Shown here: piece after piece, positions 1 through 6,950 of the stretch | Numbering within the stretch: position 1 is the first letter of the stretch | Layout of the letters: each line of letters starts with the position of its first letter | Assembly (NCBI GenBank): GCA_041744735.1 | Contig: JBGTKH010000234.1 | Coordinates: forward strand, 1-12,892 | DNA length: 12,892 nucleotides | Origin: JBGTKH01 sp041744735 | GTDB taxonomy: Bacteria; Planctomycetota; Planctomycetia; Pirellulales; Pirellulaceae | Direction: 5' to 3' | The notes under the pieces: model-generated | What the model was told of the DNA's origin: nothing | Seen by the model: the letters and a program-made list of their open reading frames with translations, nothing else | Databases searched by the model: none | Translations under genes and position numbers: made by a program

Positions 1-924
1 GGCCGTGGCGATCGGGTTACCGCTGAGCGTGCCGGCCTGAAACACTTTGCCGGCCGGCAGCACGTGGTCCATGATCTCCGCTCGGCCGCCGTACGCGCCG
101 ATGGGCAGGCCACCACCGACGATCTTTCCCAGCGTCGTCAGATCGGGCGAGATGCCGAACAGCGACTGCGCGCCGCCGTACGCCACGCGGAAGCCGGTCA
201 TTACTTCGTCGAAGATCAGCAGCGCCCCGTGCCGCTCGGTCAAACCACGCAGGGCCGACAGAAACTCACTCGAAGGAATCACGCAACCCATGTTGCCCAC
301 CACGGGCTCGACAATCACACCCGCGATCTTCGCGCCGTGCTGAGCGAACGCCGCTTCGAGCGCCGCCACGTCGTTGTATCGCAAGACCAGCGTGTCTTTG
401 CTCGTGCCCGCGGTCACGCCTGGTGAATTCGGCACGGCCAGCGTCGCGGCCGAACTGCCGGCGGCCACCAGCAAACTGTCGACGTGCCCGTGATAGTTGC
501 CGGCAAACTTCACGACCACGTCGCGGCCTGTATAACCGCGCGCCAAGCGAATCGCGCTCATCGTGGCTTCTGTACCCGAGTTGACCAGCCGCACCTTCTC
601 GACCGACGGCACCGCAGCGATGATTAGTTCGGCCAGTTCGTTTTCCGCTTCGGTCGGCGCGCCGAAACTGGTGCCGCGATCGACCGCAGCGTGAATCGCC
701 TCGGTGACGTGCGGATGTCTGTGTCCCAAAATCATCGGGCCCCACGAACCGATGTAGTCGATGTAGCGGTTGCCATCCACGTCGAACAGATACGCTCCTT
801 CGCCGCGCGCGAACACAATCGGCTCGCCACCCACTCCGCCAAACGCCCGCGCCGGGCTGTTCACCCCGCCGGGCATGAGTTGCTTGGCTCTGGCAAAAAT
901 CGCGTGGCTCTGATTGCGAGTCAT
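1..924 (-). CDS. hemL: Glutamate-1-semialdehyde 2,1-aminomutase, 5' part (truncated by window edge)
   Basis: This PLP enzyme converts glutamate-1-semialdehyde to 5-aminolevulinate in the cytoplasm, in the C5 route of tetrapyrrole synthesis. The frame is open for 308 codons from the ATG at 924 to the left edge; family members are about 430 residues, so roughly the last 120 are missing. Visible family motifs include an N-terminal AKQLMPGGVNSPARAF, then DVDGNRYIDYIGSWGPMILGH, NSGTEATMSAIRLARG, a GNYHGHVD segment, FDEVMTGFR, and TTLGKIVGGGLPIGA with the PLP-binding lysine at residue 267. The ATG at 924 was chosen because GGAG lies 8 nt upstream and the protein then begins MTRNQSH, as in homologues. 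In-frame ATGs at 930 and 948 are less well placed. It is divergent from the symporter gene, and I see no other heme gene in the window. Identification is secure. Confidence 0.96.
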   Translation of the reverse strand, partial: MTRNQSHAIFARAKQLMPGGVNSPARAFGGVGGEPIVFARGEGAYLFDVDGNRYIDYIGSWGPMILGHRHPHVTEAIHAAVDRGTSFGAPTEAENELAELIIAAVPSVEKVRLVNSGTEATMSAIRLARGYTGRDVVVKFAGNYHGHVDSLLVAAGSSAATLAVPNSPGVTAGTSKDTLVLRYNDVAALEAAFAQHGAKIAGVIVEPVVGNMGCVIPSSEFLSALRGLTERHGALLIFDEVMTGFRVAYGGAQSLFGISPDLTTLGKIVGGGLPIGAYGGRAEIMDHVLPAGKVFQAGTLSGNPIATA

Positions 925-1117
925 CTGCATTACTCCGTGGTTGCGCATGCGGAAGTACACAGATTGTCGTTGAGTCGAACGCGGCGCGGAAGGGGGCCGC
1001 AACGTCGAGAGCACTTTCAGCCGACCTCGTCATTTGTTAGCCGATGCAGTATGTTAGCCTGCGGCGCAGATCACGATTCGAAGAGCCGTGCAACGGTGAA
1101 TTCAATTGGGAGTCAAC
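925..1117. other. Divergent intergenic region between hemL and the symporter gene
   Basis: This gap of 193 bp must hold the promoters or leaders of both divergent genes. I see no convincing -35/-10 pair on either strand and no repeat. The only clear signals are the two ribosome binding sites: GGAG ahead of hemL on the minus strand, and GGGAG at 1108-1112 ahead of the symporter. Confidence 0.5.
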
Positions 1118-2683
1118 ATGACTTCGCACGATCGCTCAGGCAAGGAACCGACAAGCGACGACCAGCGGCCTAAGAGCGGCTTTGGGGGGCTGATCGCGAT
1201 TTTGTTCGGTATCGTGATCGGCGTGTTGGTGGGCGTGTTCTATGGCCAGTCCATGTGGAAGGCCGCGGGCGGTCCGGCGCGGACGCTCCAGCGGCTGAAC
1301 GACGTGAAGAAACAGAAAGAGCAGCGCATCACCGATCTCCAACAGCAAGCCGCCACGGCAGCCGATCATCAGAAAGCGGCTGAATTGCGAAAGCAAGCGG
1401 ATCGGCTGCAAGGCCAAATTCCGAAAATCGAGGCAGAGATCGCACGGATTGCAGTTTTCGATCAGCAAGCTCGGGCCGACAAGCAGGCCGGCCGAGACGT
1501 GTTGGCGCGGACGTCATGGCAACTGATTCGCTTTTGCGGTGATCTGTTTCTGCAGGTGCTCAAGCTGCTGGTCATCCCGTTGGTCGTCACCAGCATGATG
1601 TGCGGCGTCACGTCGCTGGGTGACGTGCGCAAGCTCGGACGCATCGGCGGTTGGACCATTGGCTACTACATGGTCACCACGACGATCGCCGTGTTGATCG
1701 GGATCATGCTGGTCCAAGTCCTTCGCCCGGGCAAAGCGACCGACGACACATTTTCCTACAAAGACCCCAAGGTGCAGCAGCGCGAAGAGGTCACTACCGT
1801 CGACACCCTGCTGGGCGTCGTGTTGGGCGGCGAAAACGATCCCGGCGGCGGAATGTTTCCGGTGAATATCTTTCAGGCCGCCAGCAACACGAACGTACTG
1901 GCTTTGATCGTCTTCGCGCTGGTCTTCGGCGGCGCGTTGACGACGCTGGGCGGGAAGGGGCAGGTCGTGATTGACTTCTTTGTGGGAGCCAACGAAGCCG
2001 TAATGAAGATGGTACATCTGGTAATGCTGTTCGCGCCGGTCGGCATCTTCGGGCTCGTGGCGTTTAACATTGCCAAGAATGGCGGCGGCAGCGAATTCGG
2101 CGAACAACTGGGGCGGCTGGCGTGGTACGTAGCAACGGTGATCACGGGCTTGGCTCTGCACACGATGGTTCTAGGCGGGATCCTGGCGCTGTTCACGCGC
2201 CGCAATCCGTTTACTTACACTTACAATTTGCTGCGAGCTTTATTGACGGCGATGAGCACCGCTAGTAGTTCGGCCACGCTGCCGGTGACGATGGAATGCG
2301 TGGAAGTGAACAATGGGGTGTCGAATCGTAGCGCCAGCTTCGTGCTGCCGCTGGGGGCCACGGTGAACATGGACGGCACGGCGCTATATGAAGCCGTGGC
2401 GGCGATCTTCATCGCGCAATCGATGGATATCGATCTGAACACCGGCCAGATGGTCGTGATTTTTCTGACCGCCACACTGGCCGCCATCGGCGCCGCCGGA
2501 ATTCCCGAGGCGGGCTTGGTCACGATGGTCATGGTCCTGACCGCCGTGGGCTTGCCCGTCGAAGGCATCGGCACCATCTTGGCCATCGATTGGTTCCTCG
2601 ACCGCCTGCGAACGACCGTGAACGTCTACGGCGATTGCATCGGCGCGGGCGTGATCGATCGGATGGTCGTGGAGACGAGTTAG
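1118..2683 (+). CDS. Dicarboxylate/amino acid:cation symporter (DAACS/SLC1 family), probably acidic amino acid transporter, with coiled-coil insert
   Basis: This is an inner-membrane secondary transporter of 521 residues that would import glutamate/aspartate or C4-dicarboxylates with Na+ or H+. Hallmarks: the HP1 serine motif STASSSATLP (residues 380-389), NMDGT at 417-421 in TM7, the HP2 tip GIPEAGLVTM, and a TM8 segment IDWFLDRLRTTVNV. TM8 carries Asp495 and Arg498; the arginine is at the position that selects acidic substrates in the family. The HP2/TM8 sequence resembles eukaryotic EAATs more than DctA. The oddity is a charged Lys/Gln/Glu-rich helical stretch at about residues 55-120, between TM1 (about 25-46) and TM2, where family members usually have a short loop. 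The start ATG 1118 is supported by GGGAG 5 nt upstream; a TTG at 1106 would add four residues but has no better site. Substrate is inferred. Confidence 0.93.
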   Translation: MTSHDRSGKEPTSDDQRPKSGFGGLIAILFGIVIGVLVGVFYGQSMWKAAGGPARTLQRLNDVKKQKEQRITDLQQQAATAADHQKAAELRKQADRLQGQIPKIEAEIARIAVFDQQARADKQAGRDVLARTSWQLIRFCGDLFLQVLKLLVIPLVVTSMMCGVTSLGDVRKLGRIGGWTIGYYMVTTTIAVLIGIMLVQVLRPGKATDDTFSYKDPKVQQREEVTTVDTLLGVVLGGENDPGGGMFPVNIFQAASNTNVLALIVFALVFGGALTTLGGKGQVVIDFFVGANEAVMKMVHLVMLFAPVGIFGLVAFNIAKNGGGSEFGEQLGRLAWYVATVITGLALHTMVLGGILALFTRRNPFTYTYNLLRALLTAMSTASSSATLPVTMECVEVNNGVSNRSASFVLPLGATVNMDGTALYEAVAAIFIAQSMDIDLNTGQMVVIFLTATLAAIGAAGIPEAGLVTMVMVLTAVGLPVEGIGTILAIDWFLDRLRTTVNVYGDCIGAGVIDRMVVETS

Positions 2684-2689
2684 ATGAAC

Positions 2690-2786
2690 AATTACGAATT
2701 ACGAATTACAAATTACGAAGGAAGAAAAGAGTTCCTAAGAAAGATCTTCCTCCGCATTCGTAATTCGTAATTCGTAATTCGTAATT
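2690..2786. repeat. Hairpin made of tandem 7-bp repeats
   Basis: The left arm holds four tandem copies of AATTACG (2690-2717, the third copy ending in A). The right arm holds four tandem copies of TTCGTAA (2757-2784), which is the same unit inverted. The arms pair through nearly 30 bp with one mismatch. A further GGAAGA (2720-2725) pairs with TCTTCC (2745-2750) across a six-base bulge, leaving a loop of about 19 nt. It starts 7 bp after the symporter stop and ends 23 bp before the next start, and it is AT-rich in GC-rich surroundings. It could act as a read-through barrier or RNA stabiliser, but there is no U-tract typical of an intrinsic terminator. Confidence 0.9.
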
Positions 2787-2809
2787 ATTTGAAAGGAAAG
2801 CGGCGGATC

Positions 2810-3211
2810 ATGAAGGAGTCGTTCTTTATCGGCATGGCGGCGCTGGCCGTGATCGCGACCTGCGGATACTTTTTGTGGCTTGCGGGGCGCGCGTTTTACT
2901 CCATGTACAGCGATTGGAAGCTGGACAAAGAATTGATTGTAATTCGCGCCGAAAGTGACGTGCGGCGCAAGCAGAAGTCGGAGGACAATCAGCGGCGGCT
3001 GGACAATGGCTGCGTGCACGTGTTCGATCAGAGTTTCGGCGAGTTTCCGCCCGGCGTGTGCCGCAAGTGCGGGTTGGAACGCGAGCGGCCCAAAGGCGAG
3101 TGCGATCACGTCTGGCGCCGCGCCGAGGGTCCCGTGCCCGGCAGCTTCTGCGAGAAATGCGGCAAGAAATACGGCGGCCTCACCAGCGGCGGATCGAAGG
3201 CGAAAGTGTGA
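2810..3211 (+). CDS. Membrane-anchored small protein with two CxH-x13-CxxC zinc-knuckle-like repeats
   Basis: I do not recognise this 133-residue protein as a named family. It has one N-terminal membrane helix (about residues 5-26), a charged Arg/Lys/Glu linker (about 40-66), then two similar cysteine/histidine modules. Module 1 has C68, H70, C84 and C87; module 2 has C98, H100, C114 and C117. Both fit C-x-H-x13-C-x2-C exactly, both have a hydrophobic-aromatic pair after the His (VF and VW) and a Pro-Gly before the second Cys pair, which suggests an internal duplication binding two zinc ions. The tail is basic and glycine-rich. The start ATG 2810 follows a purine-rich GGAAAGCGGCGGA stretch; a TTG at 2789 would only add residues upstream of the helix. 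It follows the symporter on the same strand but is separated by the heptamer hairpin. Metal binding and topology are inferences. Confidence 0.75.
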   Translation: MKESFFIGMAALAVIATCGYFLWLAGRAFYSMYSDWKLDKELIVIRAESDVRRKQKSEDNQRRLDNGCVHVFDQSFGEFPPGVCRKCGLERERPKGECDHVWRRAEGPVPGSFCEKCGKKYGGLTSGGSKAKV

Positions 3212-3288
3212 CCTCGTTTAACCCGTAGCCGCAGGCGAGGGAATTTACTAACGCCGAAGCCGTCGTGACAGACGCCCTCGCCTGCGGC

Positions 3289-3413
3289 TTTTGAAGTTGC
3301 GCGTTTCAATTGATGGTAGCCGAATTCGCCAGAATTTGGACGGTCTTTTGTTGAACTCGAAAACCAAATTCTGGCGAATTCGGCTACAAATTGATGCTAG
3401 CGCAACTTCAAAA
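3289..3413. mobile_element. 125-bp MITE-like insertion with 14-bp terminal inverted repeats and 8-bp target duplication
   Basis: The ends are perfect 14-bp inverted repeats, TTTTGAAGTTGCGC at 3289-3302 and its complement at 3400-3413. The element is flanked by a direct repeat CCTGCGGC (3281-3288 and 3414-3421). Removing the element and one copy of the direct repeat restores palindrome A perfectly, which is strong internal evidence of an insertion. No coding sequence is present, so any transposase must act in trans. It carries a second element inside it (3316-3388). The family is not one I recognise. Confidence 0.72.
3316..3388. repeat. GTAG...CTAC palindrome B nested inside the MITE-like element
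   Basis: Perfect 24-bp inverted repeats at 3316-3339 and 3364-3387 begin with GTAGCCGAATTCGCC and end with CTAC, around a 24-nt loop. The palindrome plus one A is flanked by an 8-bp direct repeat AATTGATG (3308-3315 and 3389-3396). Taking it out leaves a simple 44-bp hairpin with the 14-bp arms of the outer element. This reads as a third layer of insertion. Confidence 0.75.
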
Positions 3414-3436
3414 CCTGCGGCTACGGGTTAAACGAT

Positions 3437-3463
3437 GTGGGACGGATTGGCAATCCGTCCTAC
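3437..3463 (-). repeat. Short palindrome overlapping the stop codon of the thioredoxin-like gene
   Basis: GGACGGATT (3440-3448) and AATCCGTCC (3452-3460) form a 9-bp stem around a GGC loop. On the minus strand it begins GTAGGACGG, so its foot is GTAG; the opposite foot is CAC rather than CTAC. The TAG at 3462-3460 that ends the thioredoxin-like gene is formed by this foot. As RNA it would fold immediately after the stop codon, but there is no U-tract. Confidence 0.8.
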
Positions 3464-5373
3464 CGCAGTTGCTTACCCAACTCGGTATCCAATTCCCCGG
3501 CGTGGATGTTGCGGCTGAGGACTTTGCCCTGCTTGTCGATCAGCAGCATGGTCGGCAAGGTCAAGATTCCGAGTTCGTTGGCATACCGCCCTTCCAATCC
3601 GCCTGGTTCAAAGAGTTGCGGCCACGGCAGGCGATTGGTCTTTAGGTAATCGGCCAGCGTCGCAGCGTCGTTGTCCAAGCTGACGCCGATCAGTGAAAAT
3701 CCCTGAGCCGCGTACTTGGCCTGCAGCCGCTTGAGGACCTCCAAATCCTGCTTGCACGGCTCGCACCACGTGGCCCAGTAATGGACCAGCACCATGCGGC
3801 CGCGGTAGACGTTCAGATCGACCGACGTGCCGTCAACCGCCTTGCCGCGCAGGTCGATTGATTTACCGACCGAATCCAATCGCCGCGCCGCGCCGGCCGC
3901 TTTCTGAGCCAGCGGCGAGGACGCGAAGTCGCTCACGATGCGCCCGTACCACTGTTTCGCCTCGTCCTCCTCGCCCGCAAATTCCTGGGCCAGCGCGAGC
4001 TGCAACATCGCCTCGGCTGCGTCGGGGCTCTTCGGATATTCGGCAACAAATGCCTTCAGACTCTCCAGCCACTGCTCCTGAATCTTCGCATAGTCGGCCA
4101 TCGGCTGCTGCAGGCTCTGCGTGTACGCGGCCGTCATGTAGCGGAATTTTACATAGCCCGCTAGTTCGACGTTGCGTGGATCCTTTGCCAGTTCGTCGTG
4201 CAGCGCCGTCAACCGCCGGCCGCCGTCGGCAAACGCGCCGCTCTGCATGGCCGCGCTGACGATGTCCGCAAATTGTCGAATCCAATTGGCGCGCTGCTCG
4301 GCGTCGTTCGACGCGGCGATCAGTTGCTCCATTACGTCCGCACGCCGAGCATGCAGATCGGCGATTTGCTTGTCCGTCGTCGCCTTCGCCAGTTCCCTGT
4401 CGAGCTGTTCGAATTCGGCCATCAGCTTCTGCGCCGCGGCGCTGATGCCCGTCTCCGGAACACCTTCAACGTCCGGACGGCTGACCAGAGAAGCTTGGAA
4501 GAAGAAGCCGGTCGGCGCGGCGCTGGCCTGAGCGTCAAGCAAATTCTTCGGCAGATCGATCAGCCGCCACGTTTCGTCCACGCGGATCATCGTGCCGACC
4601 GAGACTTGTGCGTGCTTGCCATCGGTCTCGACGACGGCCGCCACATTTTCGTACACGATCAGATCCTTTGTCGCACCGTCTGCACCCGCTGGGACGACGC
4701 CGGGCTGAGTGCCGCCGAAATGAACCCAATCGGACCGACTGCCAACGATCTGTTGCAAGCGGGCCAGTTCCTTAAAGCCGCCGCTGGCGTTGCCCAATTT
4801 GGCAGCCACATCCTTGGTTTGTTTTTCGCCCAGCCCCAGCGAACTCAGTTCGGTGGGCGTGAGCAGCAGCCGTTCGAAACGTGCCGCGTCGCGATCACGC
4901 AATGCAGCGACCAATTCGGCCGTAGCCTCTTCCGCAGAGATGGCTTTCCAGGCGTCGATCCGCCCGTCTTCGTCGCGGTCCAAGCCCCAACGAATCCCGG
5001 CCGTTCCCAGCCAACGATACTGGTCCGCCTTGCCGTTGAAGTTGCTGTCGATGTCCCGGTATACCTCGACGCCGTCTTTGTAGTAGCACCATTGATCGAC
5101 TTTGTTGTCAGCGTTCGTATCCAGGAACCGCCGCAACAGCCGGCCCGATTCGGCCTTGACGATCCACCCCGCGATGCCTTTCAACGCTGCCGCTTCGACG
5201 GTGCACTTGTTGACATCCGCTTCCGCCGGCCGTTCGTACGTTGCGTCGGTCTGAATGGGCGCCAATTGCAAAGCCTGAGCCGCGGTCGGCGTGGCTGCCT
5301 GAACGGGGGCGGAGAACAGAAGAGAAGAAGTCAGAATTGCAATCGGGAACAACTGTCGAGTCGAGCGCAGCAT
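3460..5373 (-). CDS. Secreted protein with Asp-rich repeats, helical/TPR-like middle and C-terminal TlpA-like thioredoxin domain
   Basis: This 637-residue exported protein probably acts in the periplasm. It has a signal peptide (residues 1-26, ending APVQA before ATPT). Three aspartate-rich segments follow, DTNADNKVD (85-93), DIDSNFNGKAD (107-117) and DRDEDGRID (132-140), which resemble Ca2+-binding EF-hand or type-3-like loops. The middle is predicted helical: a charged coiled stretch followed by TPR-like helices up to about residue 500. The C-terminal domain (about 502-637) is a TlpA/ResA-type thiol-disulfide fold: YWATWCEPCK with Cys537 and Cys540, a GVSLD strand, and LTLPT with the expected cis-proline. 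A disulfide-reductase role is inferred. Start ATG 5373 was chosen because GAGAGG lies about 10 nt upstream and the signal peptide starts there; ATG 5400 and TTG 5493 lack ribosome binding sites. The stop lies inside a palindrome. Confidence 0.9.
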   Translation of the reverse strand: MLRSTRQLFPIAILTSSLLFSAPVQAATPTAAQALQLAPIQTDATYERPAEADVNKCTVEAAALKGIAGWIVKAESGRLLRRFLDTNADNKVDQWCYYKDGVEVYRDIDSNFNGKADQYRWLGTAGIRWGLDRDEDGRIDAWKAISAEEATAELVAALRDRDAARFERLLLTPTELSSLGLGEKQTKDVAAKLGNASGGFKELARLQQIVGSRSDWVHFGGTQPGVVPAGADGATKDLIVYENVAAVVETDGKHAQVSVGTMIRVDETWRLIDLPKNLLDAQASAAPTGFFFQASLVSRPDVEGVPETGISAAAQKLMAEFEQLDRELAKATTDKQIADLHARRADVMEQLIAASNDAEQRANWIRQFADIVSAAMQSGAFADGGRRLTALHDELAKDPRNVELAGYVKFRYMTAAYTQSLQQPMADYAKIQEQWLESLKAFVAEYPKSPDAAEAMLQLALAQEFAGEEDEAKQWYGRIVSDFASSPLAQKAAGAARRLDSVGKSIDLRGKAVDGTSVDLNVYRGRMVLVHYWATWCEPCKQDLEVLKRLQAKYAAQGFSLIGVSLDNDAATLADYLKTNRLPWPQLFEPGGLEGRYANELGILTLPTMLLIDKQGKVLSRNIHAGELDTELGKQLR

Positions 5374-5585
5374 GGGGTCGATTCCTCTCGTCAGATCCAT
5401 GAACAAATCGGGACGGTAGCTCTCTCTATTTTTCGGATTGGCGGGCGCAGTGACGTGATGAATTTGGGCAAAGTTTTCCGATTGTAGCGCCAACAGATAC
5501 CCCGCCTGCTGACAACCGATATACGGAAAACGGCAAAACTCATCCAGTCCAACTGAGTCGTCGAAAGAAATCCGGATTCTTCCGT

Positions 5586-5630
5586 TCGTTTAACCGCGTT
5601 TAACGGTCGCGGTTAGACGCGGTTAAACGA
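5586..5630. repeat. Palindrome with GTTTAAC arms
   Basis: TCGTTTAACCGCGT (5586-5599) pairs perfectly with its complement at 5617-5630 around a 17-nt loop that itself repeats the TTAAC and CGCGGTTA words. It shares the outer GTTTAAC word with palindrome A but has no GTAG foot, so it may be a different family, or an operator or leader structure for the flanking divergent genes. Confidence 0.75.
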
Positions 5631-5674
5631 CTTACCGACAGGAAAGAAAAATTCTTAAAATTTTCAAAGATAGC

Positions 5675-5702
5675 TTGCAAATGATTTTACAAGGGTTATA
5701 GT
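5675..5702 (+). promoter_or_regulatory. Sigma70-type promoter candidate for the DUF1559 gene
   Basis: TTGCAA at 5675-5680 and TATAGT at 5697-5702 are separated by 16 bp, in an AT-rich stretch just before GC-rich DNA. It would give a leader of about 150 nt before the ATG at 5862. Both hexamers are close to consensus, but the evidence is sequence only. Confidence 0.5.
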
Positions 5703-5861
5703 GGGTCCGGCGGAAAGCAGGACCCGTCGCAAGGTGATTCTCCATGATTTCCATCTACCTGGTTTTTCCCAGCGCGACAACGCGGACAGATCAAGTTACA
5801 ATGTCCGTTGCCTATCTGCCTGTCGACATTCTGTTTCATATCCTTTTTCTGGAGATCTTTT

Positions 5862-6884
5862 ATGGATCGAGACCCTCTATTTCTGCCACGGCGAAGTGGG
5901 TTTACCCTGGTTGAGTTGCTGGTGGTCATCGCCATCATCGGCATTTTGGTAGCACTGCTGTTGCCGGCTGTGCAAGCGGCACGTGAGGCGGCGCGCCGCA
6001 CCGAGTGCGTCAACAACCTGAAGCAAATCGGTTTGGCCCTTCACAACTTTCACGACACGCAGCGCGGCCTGCCGCCACTGCACACCGGTAACCATCGACC
6101 GGCGTTCTTTCAGTTGATCATGCCCTATGCCGAACAGCAGAACATGTACGACATGCTCAACGGTGGAAATGCCGGCGGTACGAAGACCCGTTTCGGCAAC
6201 GACATGGATTGGAACTGGGACCGTTTGAATACGACGGAAAAGAACGCGCTGTCGTCGGTCAAGCACATGACCTGCCCGTCGCGGCGGAGCGGCATTCAAA
6301 TGAAGCCTTCCAGTACGCAGCGTGGTCCGCTAGGCGACTATGCGGTGGTCTTTCTTTATCGTGAAGTCACCGACAGTGCCAGTGAAGATAACTGGTGGGG
6401 ACACTACGAGCCCTGTGATAACAACCACGTGAATCGTCAACGTGGCGCGATCCGACTATCCGTGGCCAATTGCGCTGTCAACTATCCGCAGCGCGCCGAA
6501 AGTTGGAGGCCGCGGGACACGTTTTCGCGGATCACCGACGGGACCAGCAACTGCTTTATCGTCGGCGAGAAGCACATTCGCATCGACGAACTAGGGCAGT
6601 GCTGTAGCGAATCCAGGAACGACGGGAGCTATCTATATAGCACCGGCAGTTGGCGCGAATACAACGTCGCGGCCAATATCCGCCACCGCATGGGAAAGGG
6701 ACCGCAGGATAAGGGCAATAACGCCGACCCGGCTCGTGACGTGGGTTTCGGAAGTTGGCATCCCGGCATCTGTCACTTCCTCCTTGGAGATGGCAGCGTG
6801 CGAGGTGTCAGCATCACCACCTCGCGGGATATCATGCGCCGACTGGGCCACGCGGGCGACGGATTTACCGTGGAATTACCATAA
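5862..6884 (+). CDS. DUF1559 family protein with prepilin-type N-terminal cleavage/methylation motif
   Basis: This 340-residue protein belongs to a family greatly expanded in planctomycetes. Its N-terminus matches type IV pilin-like precursors: a short leader ending in G13, then FTLVELLVVIAIIGILVALL with Glu18 at position +5, so a prepilin peptidase would probably cut after Gly13 and leave a membrane-spanning helix. The family pattern VQAAREAARRTECVNNLKQIGLALHNFHD follows directly. The C-terminal half has the usual TDGTSNCFIVGEKH motif and the closing FGSWHPG...FLLGDGSVRGVS motif. Start ATG 5862 is fixed by GGAG at 5851-5854 with a 7-nt spacer. An intrinsic terminator follows the stop by 18 nt. 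The exact role of the family (pseudopilin-like or surface protein) is not settled; the assignment to the family is secure. Confidence 0.95.
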   Translation: MDRDPLFLPRRSGFTLVELLVVIAIIGILVALLLPAVQAAREAARRTECVNNLKQIGLALHNFHDTQRGLPPLHTGNHRPAFFQLIMPYAEQQNMYDMLNGGNAGGTKTRFGNDMDWNWDRLNTTEKNALSSVKHMTCPSRRSGIQMKPSSTQRGPLGDYAVVFLYREVTDSASEDNWWGHYEPCDNNHVNRQRGAIRLSVANCAVNYPQRAESWRPRDTFSRITDGTSNCFIVGEKHIRIDELGQCCSESRNDGSYLYSTGSWREYNVAANIRHRMGKGPQDKGNNADPARDVGFGSWHPGICHFLLGDGSVRGVSITTSRDIMRRLGHAGDGFTVELP

Positions 6885-6902
6885 TCTCACCAATTGCATT
6901 TT

Positions 6903-6950
6903 AGGCGGACCACCGGTTACAATCGGTGCCGGTGGTCCGCCTATCTTTTT
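6903..6950 (+). terminator. Intrinsic terminator after the DUF1559 gene
   Basis: A perfect 14-bp GC-rich stem (6903-6916 with 6929-6942, arm AGGCGGACCACCGG) with a 12-nt loop is followed by ATCTTTTT. It lies 18 nt after the stop of the DUF1559 gene and ahead of the lipoprotein gene, so the two genes may be separate transcripts or linked by partial read-through. Confidence 0.85.

Larger units (their letters stand above)
3215..3434. repeat. REPIN-like palindrome A (27-bp arms), interrupted in its right arm
   Basis: The left arm is 3215-3241. The right arm is split into 3275-3288 and 3422-3434; joined, these restore a perfect 27-bp complement to the left arm with a 33-nt loop. The arm begins GTTTAACCCGTAGCCG and contains a small GCC-GCA-GGC hairpin directly after GTAG. 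The same sequence, with GAA in place of GCA, forms the palindrome at 11286-11350, so this is a dispersed repeat. The interruption is the separate element at 3289-3413. It fills the gap between the zinc-knuckle gene and the minus-strand thioredoxin-like gene. Confidence 0.88.
5374..5861. other. 488-bp divergent intergenic region
   Basis: This region separates the minus-strand thioredoxin-like gene from the plus-strand DUF1559 gene and holds the start signals of both. I see a palindrome at 5586-5630, a plus-strand promoter candidate at 5675-5702, a 6-bp hairpin GGGTCC/GGACCC (5703-5708 with 5720-5725) at the expected transcript start, and a leader of about 150 nt. Short open frames here have no ribosome binding sites or recognisable protein features. 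No clear promoter for the minus-strand gene was found. Confidence 0.6.

Noticed and set aside
266..1033. 255-codon minus-strand frame in the hemL region
   Set aside because: It overlaps hemL in another frame of the same strand and has the Arg/Gly-rich composition of an out-of-frame reading; hemL motifs are in the other frame.
1514..2161. 215-codon minus-strand frame inside the symporter gene
   Set aside because: It is rich in His, Gln and Asp and lies opposite conserved transporter motifs; a shadow.
2690..2786. Intrinsic terminator of the symporter gene
   Set aside because: The stem is AT-rich and not followed by a U-tract on the plus strand, so it does not fit the standard model.
3215..3463. 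CRISPR array or attachment site
   Set aside because: The repeats are inverted and nested, without regularly spaced direct repeats, spacers, a tRNA gene or an integrase.
3391..3649. Small plus-strand frames after the palindrome cluster
   Set aside because: They start inside repeat DNA and run opposite the thioredoxin domain, with no ribosome binding site.
4198..5487. 429-codon open frame on the plus strand opposite the thioredoxin-like gene
   Set aside because: It has no ribosome binding site or recognisable domain and lies opposite a gene with a signal peptide and clear thioredoxin motifs. Long antisense frames are expected in GC-rich DNA.
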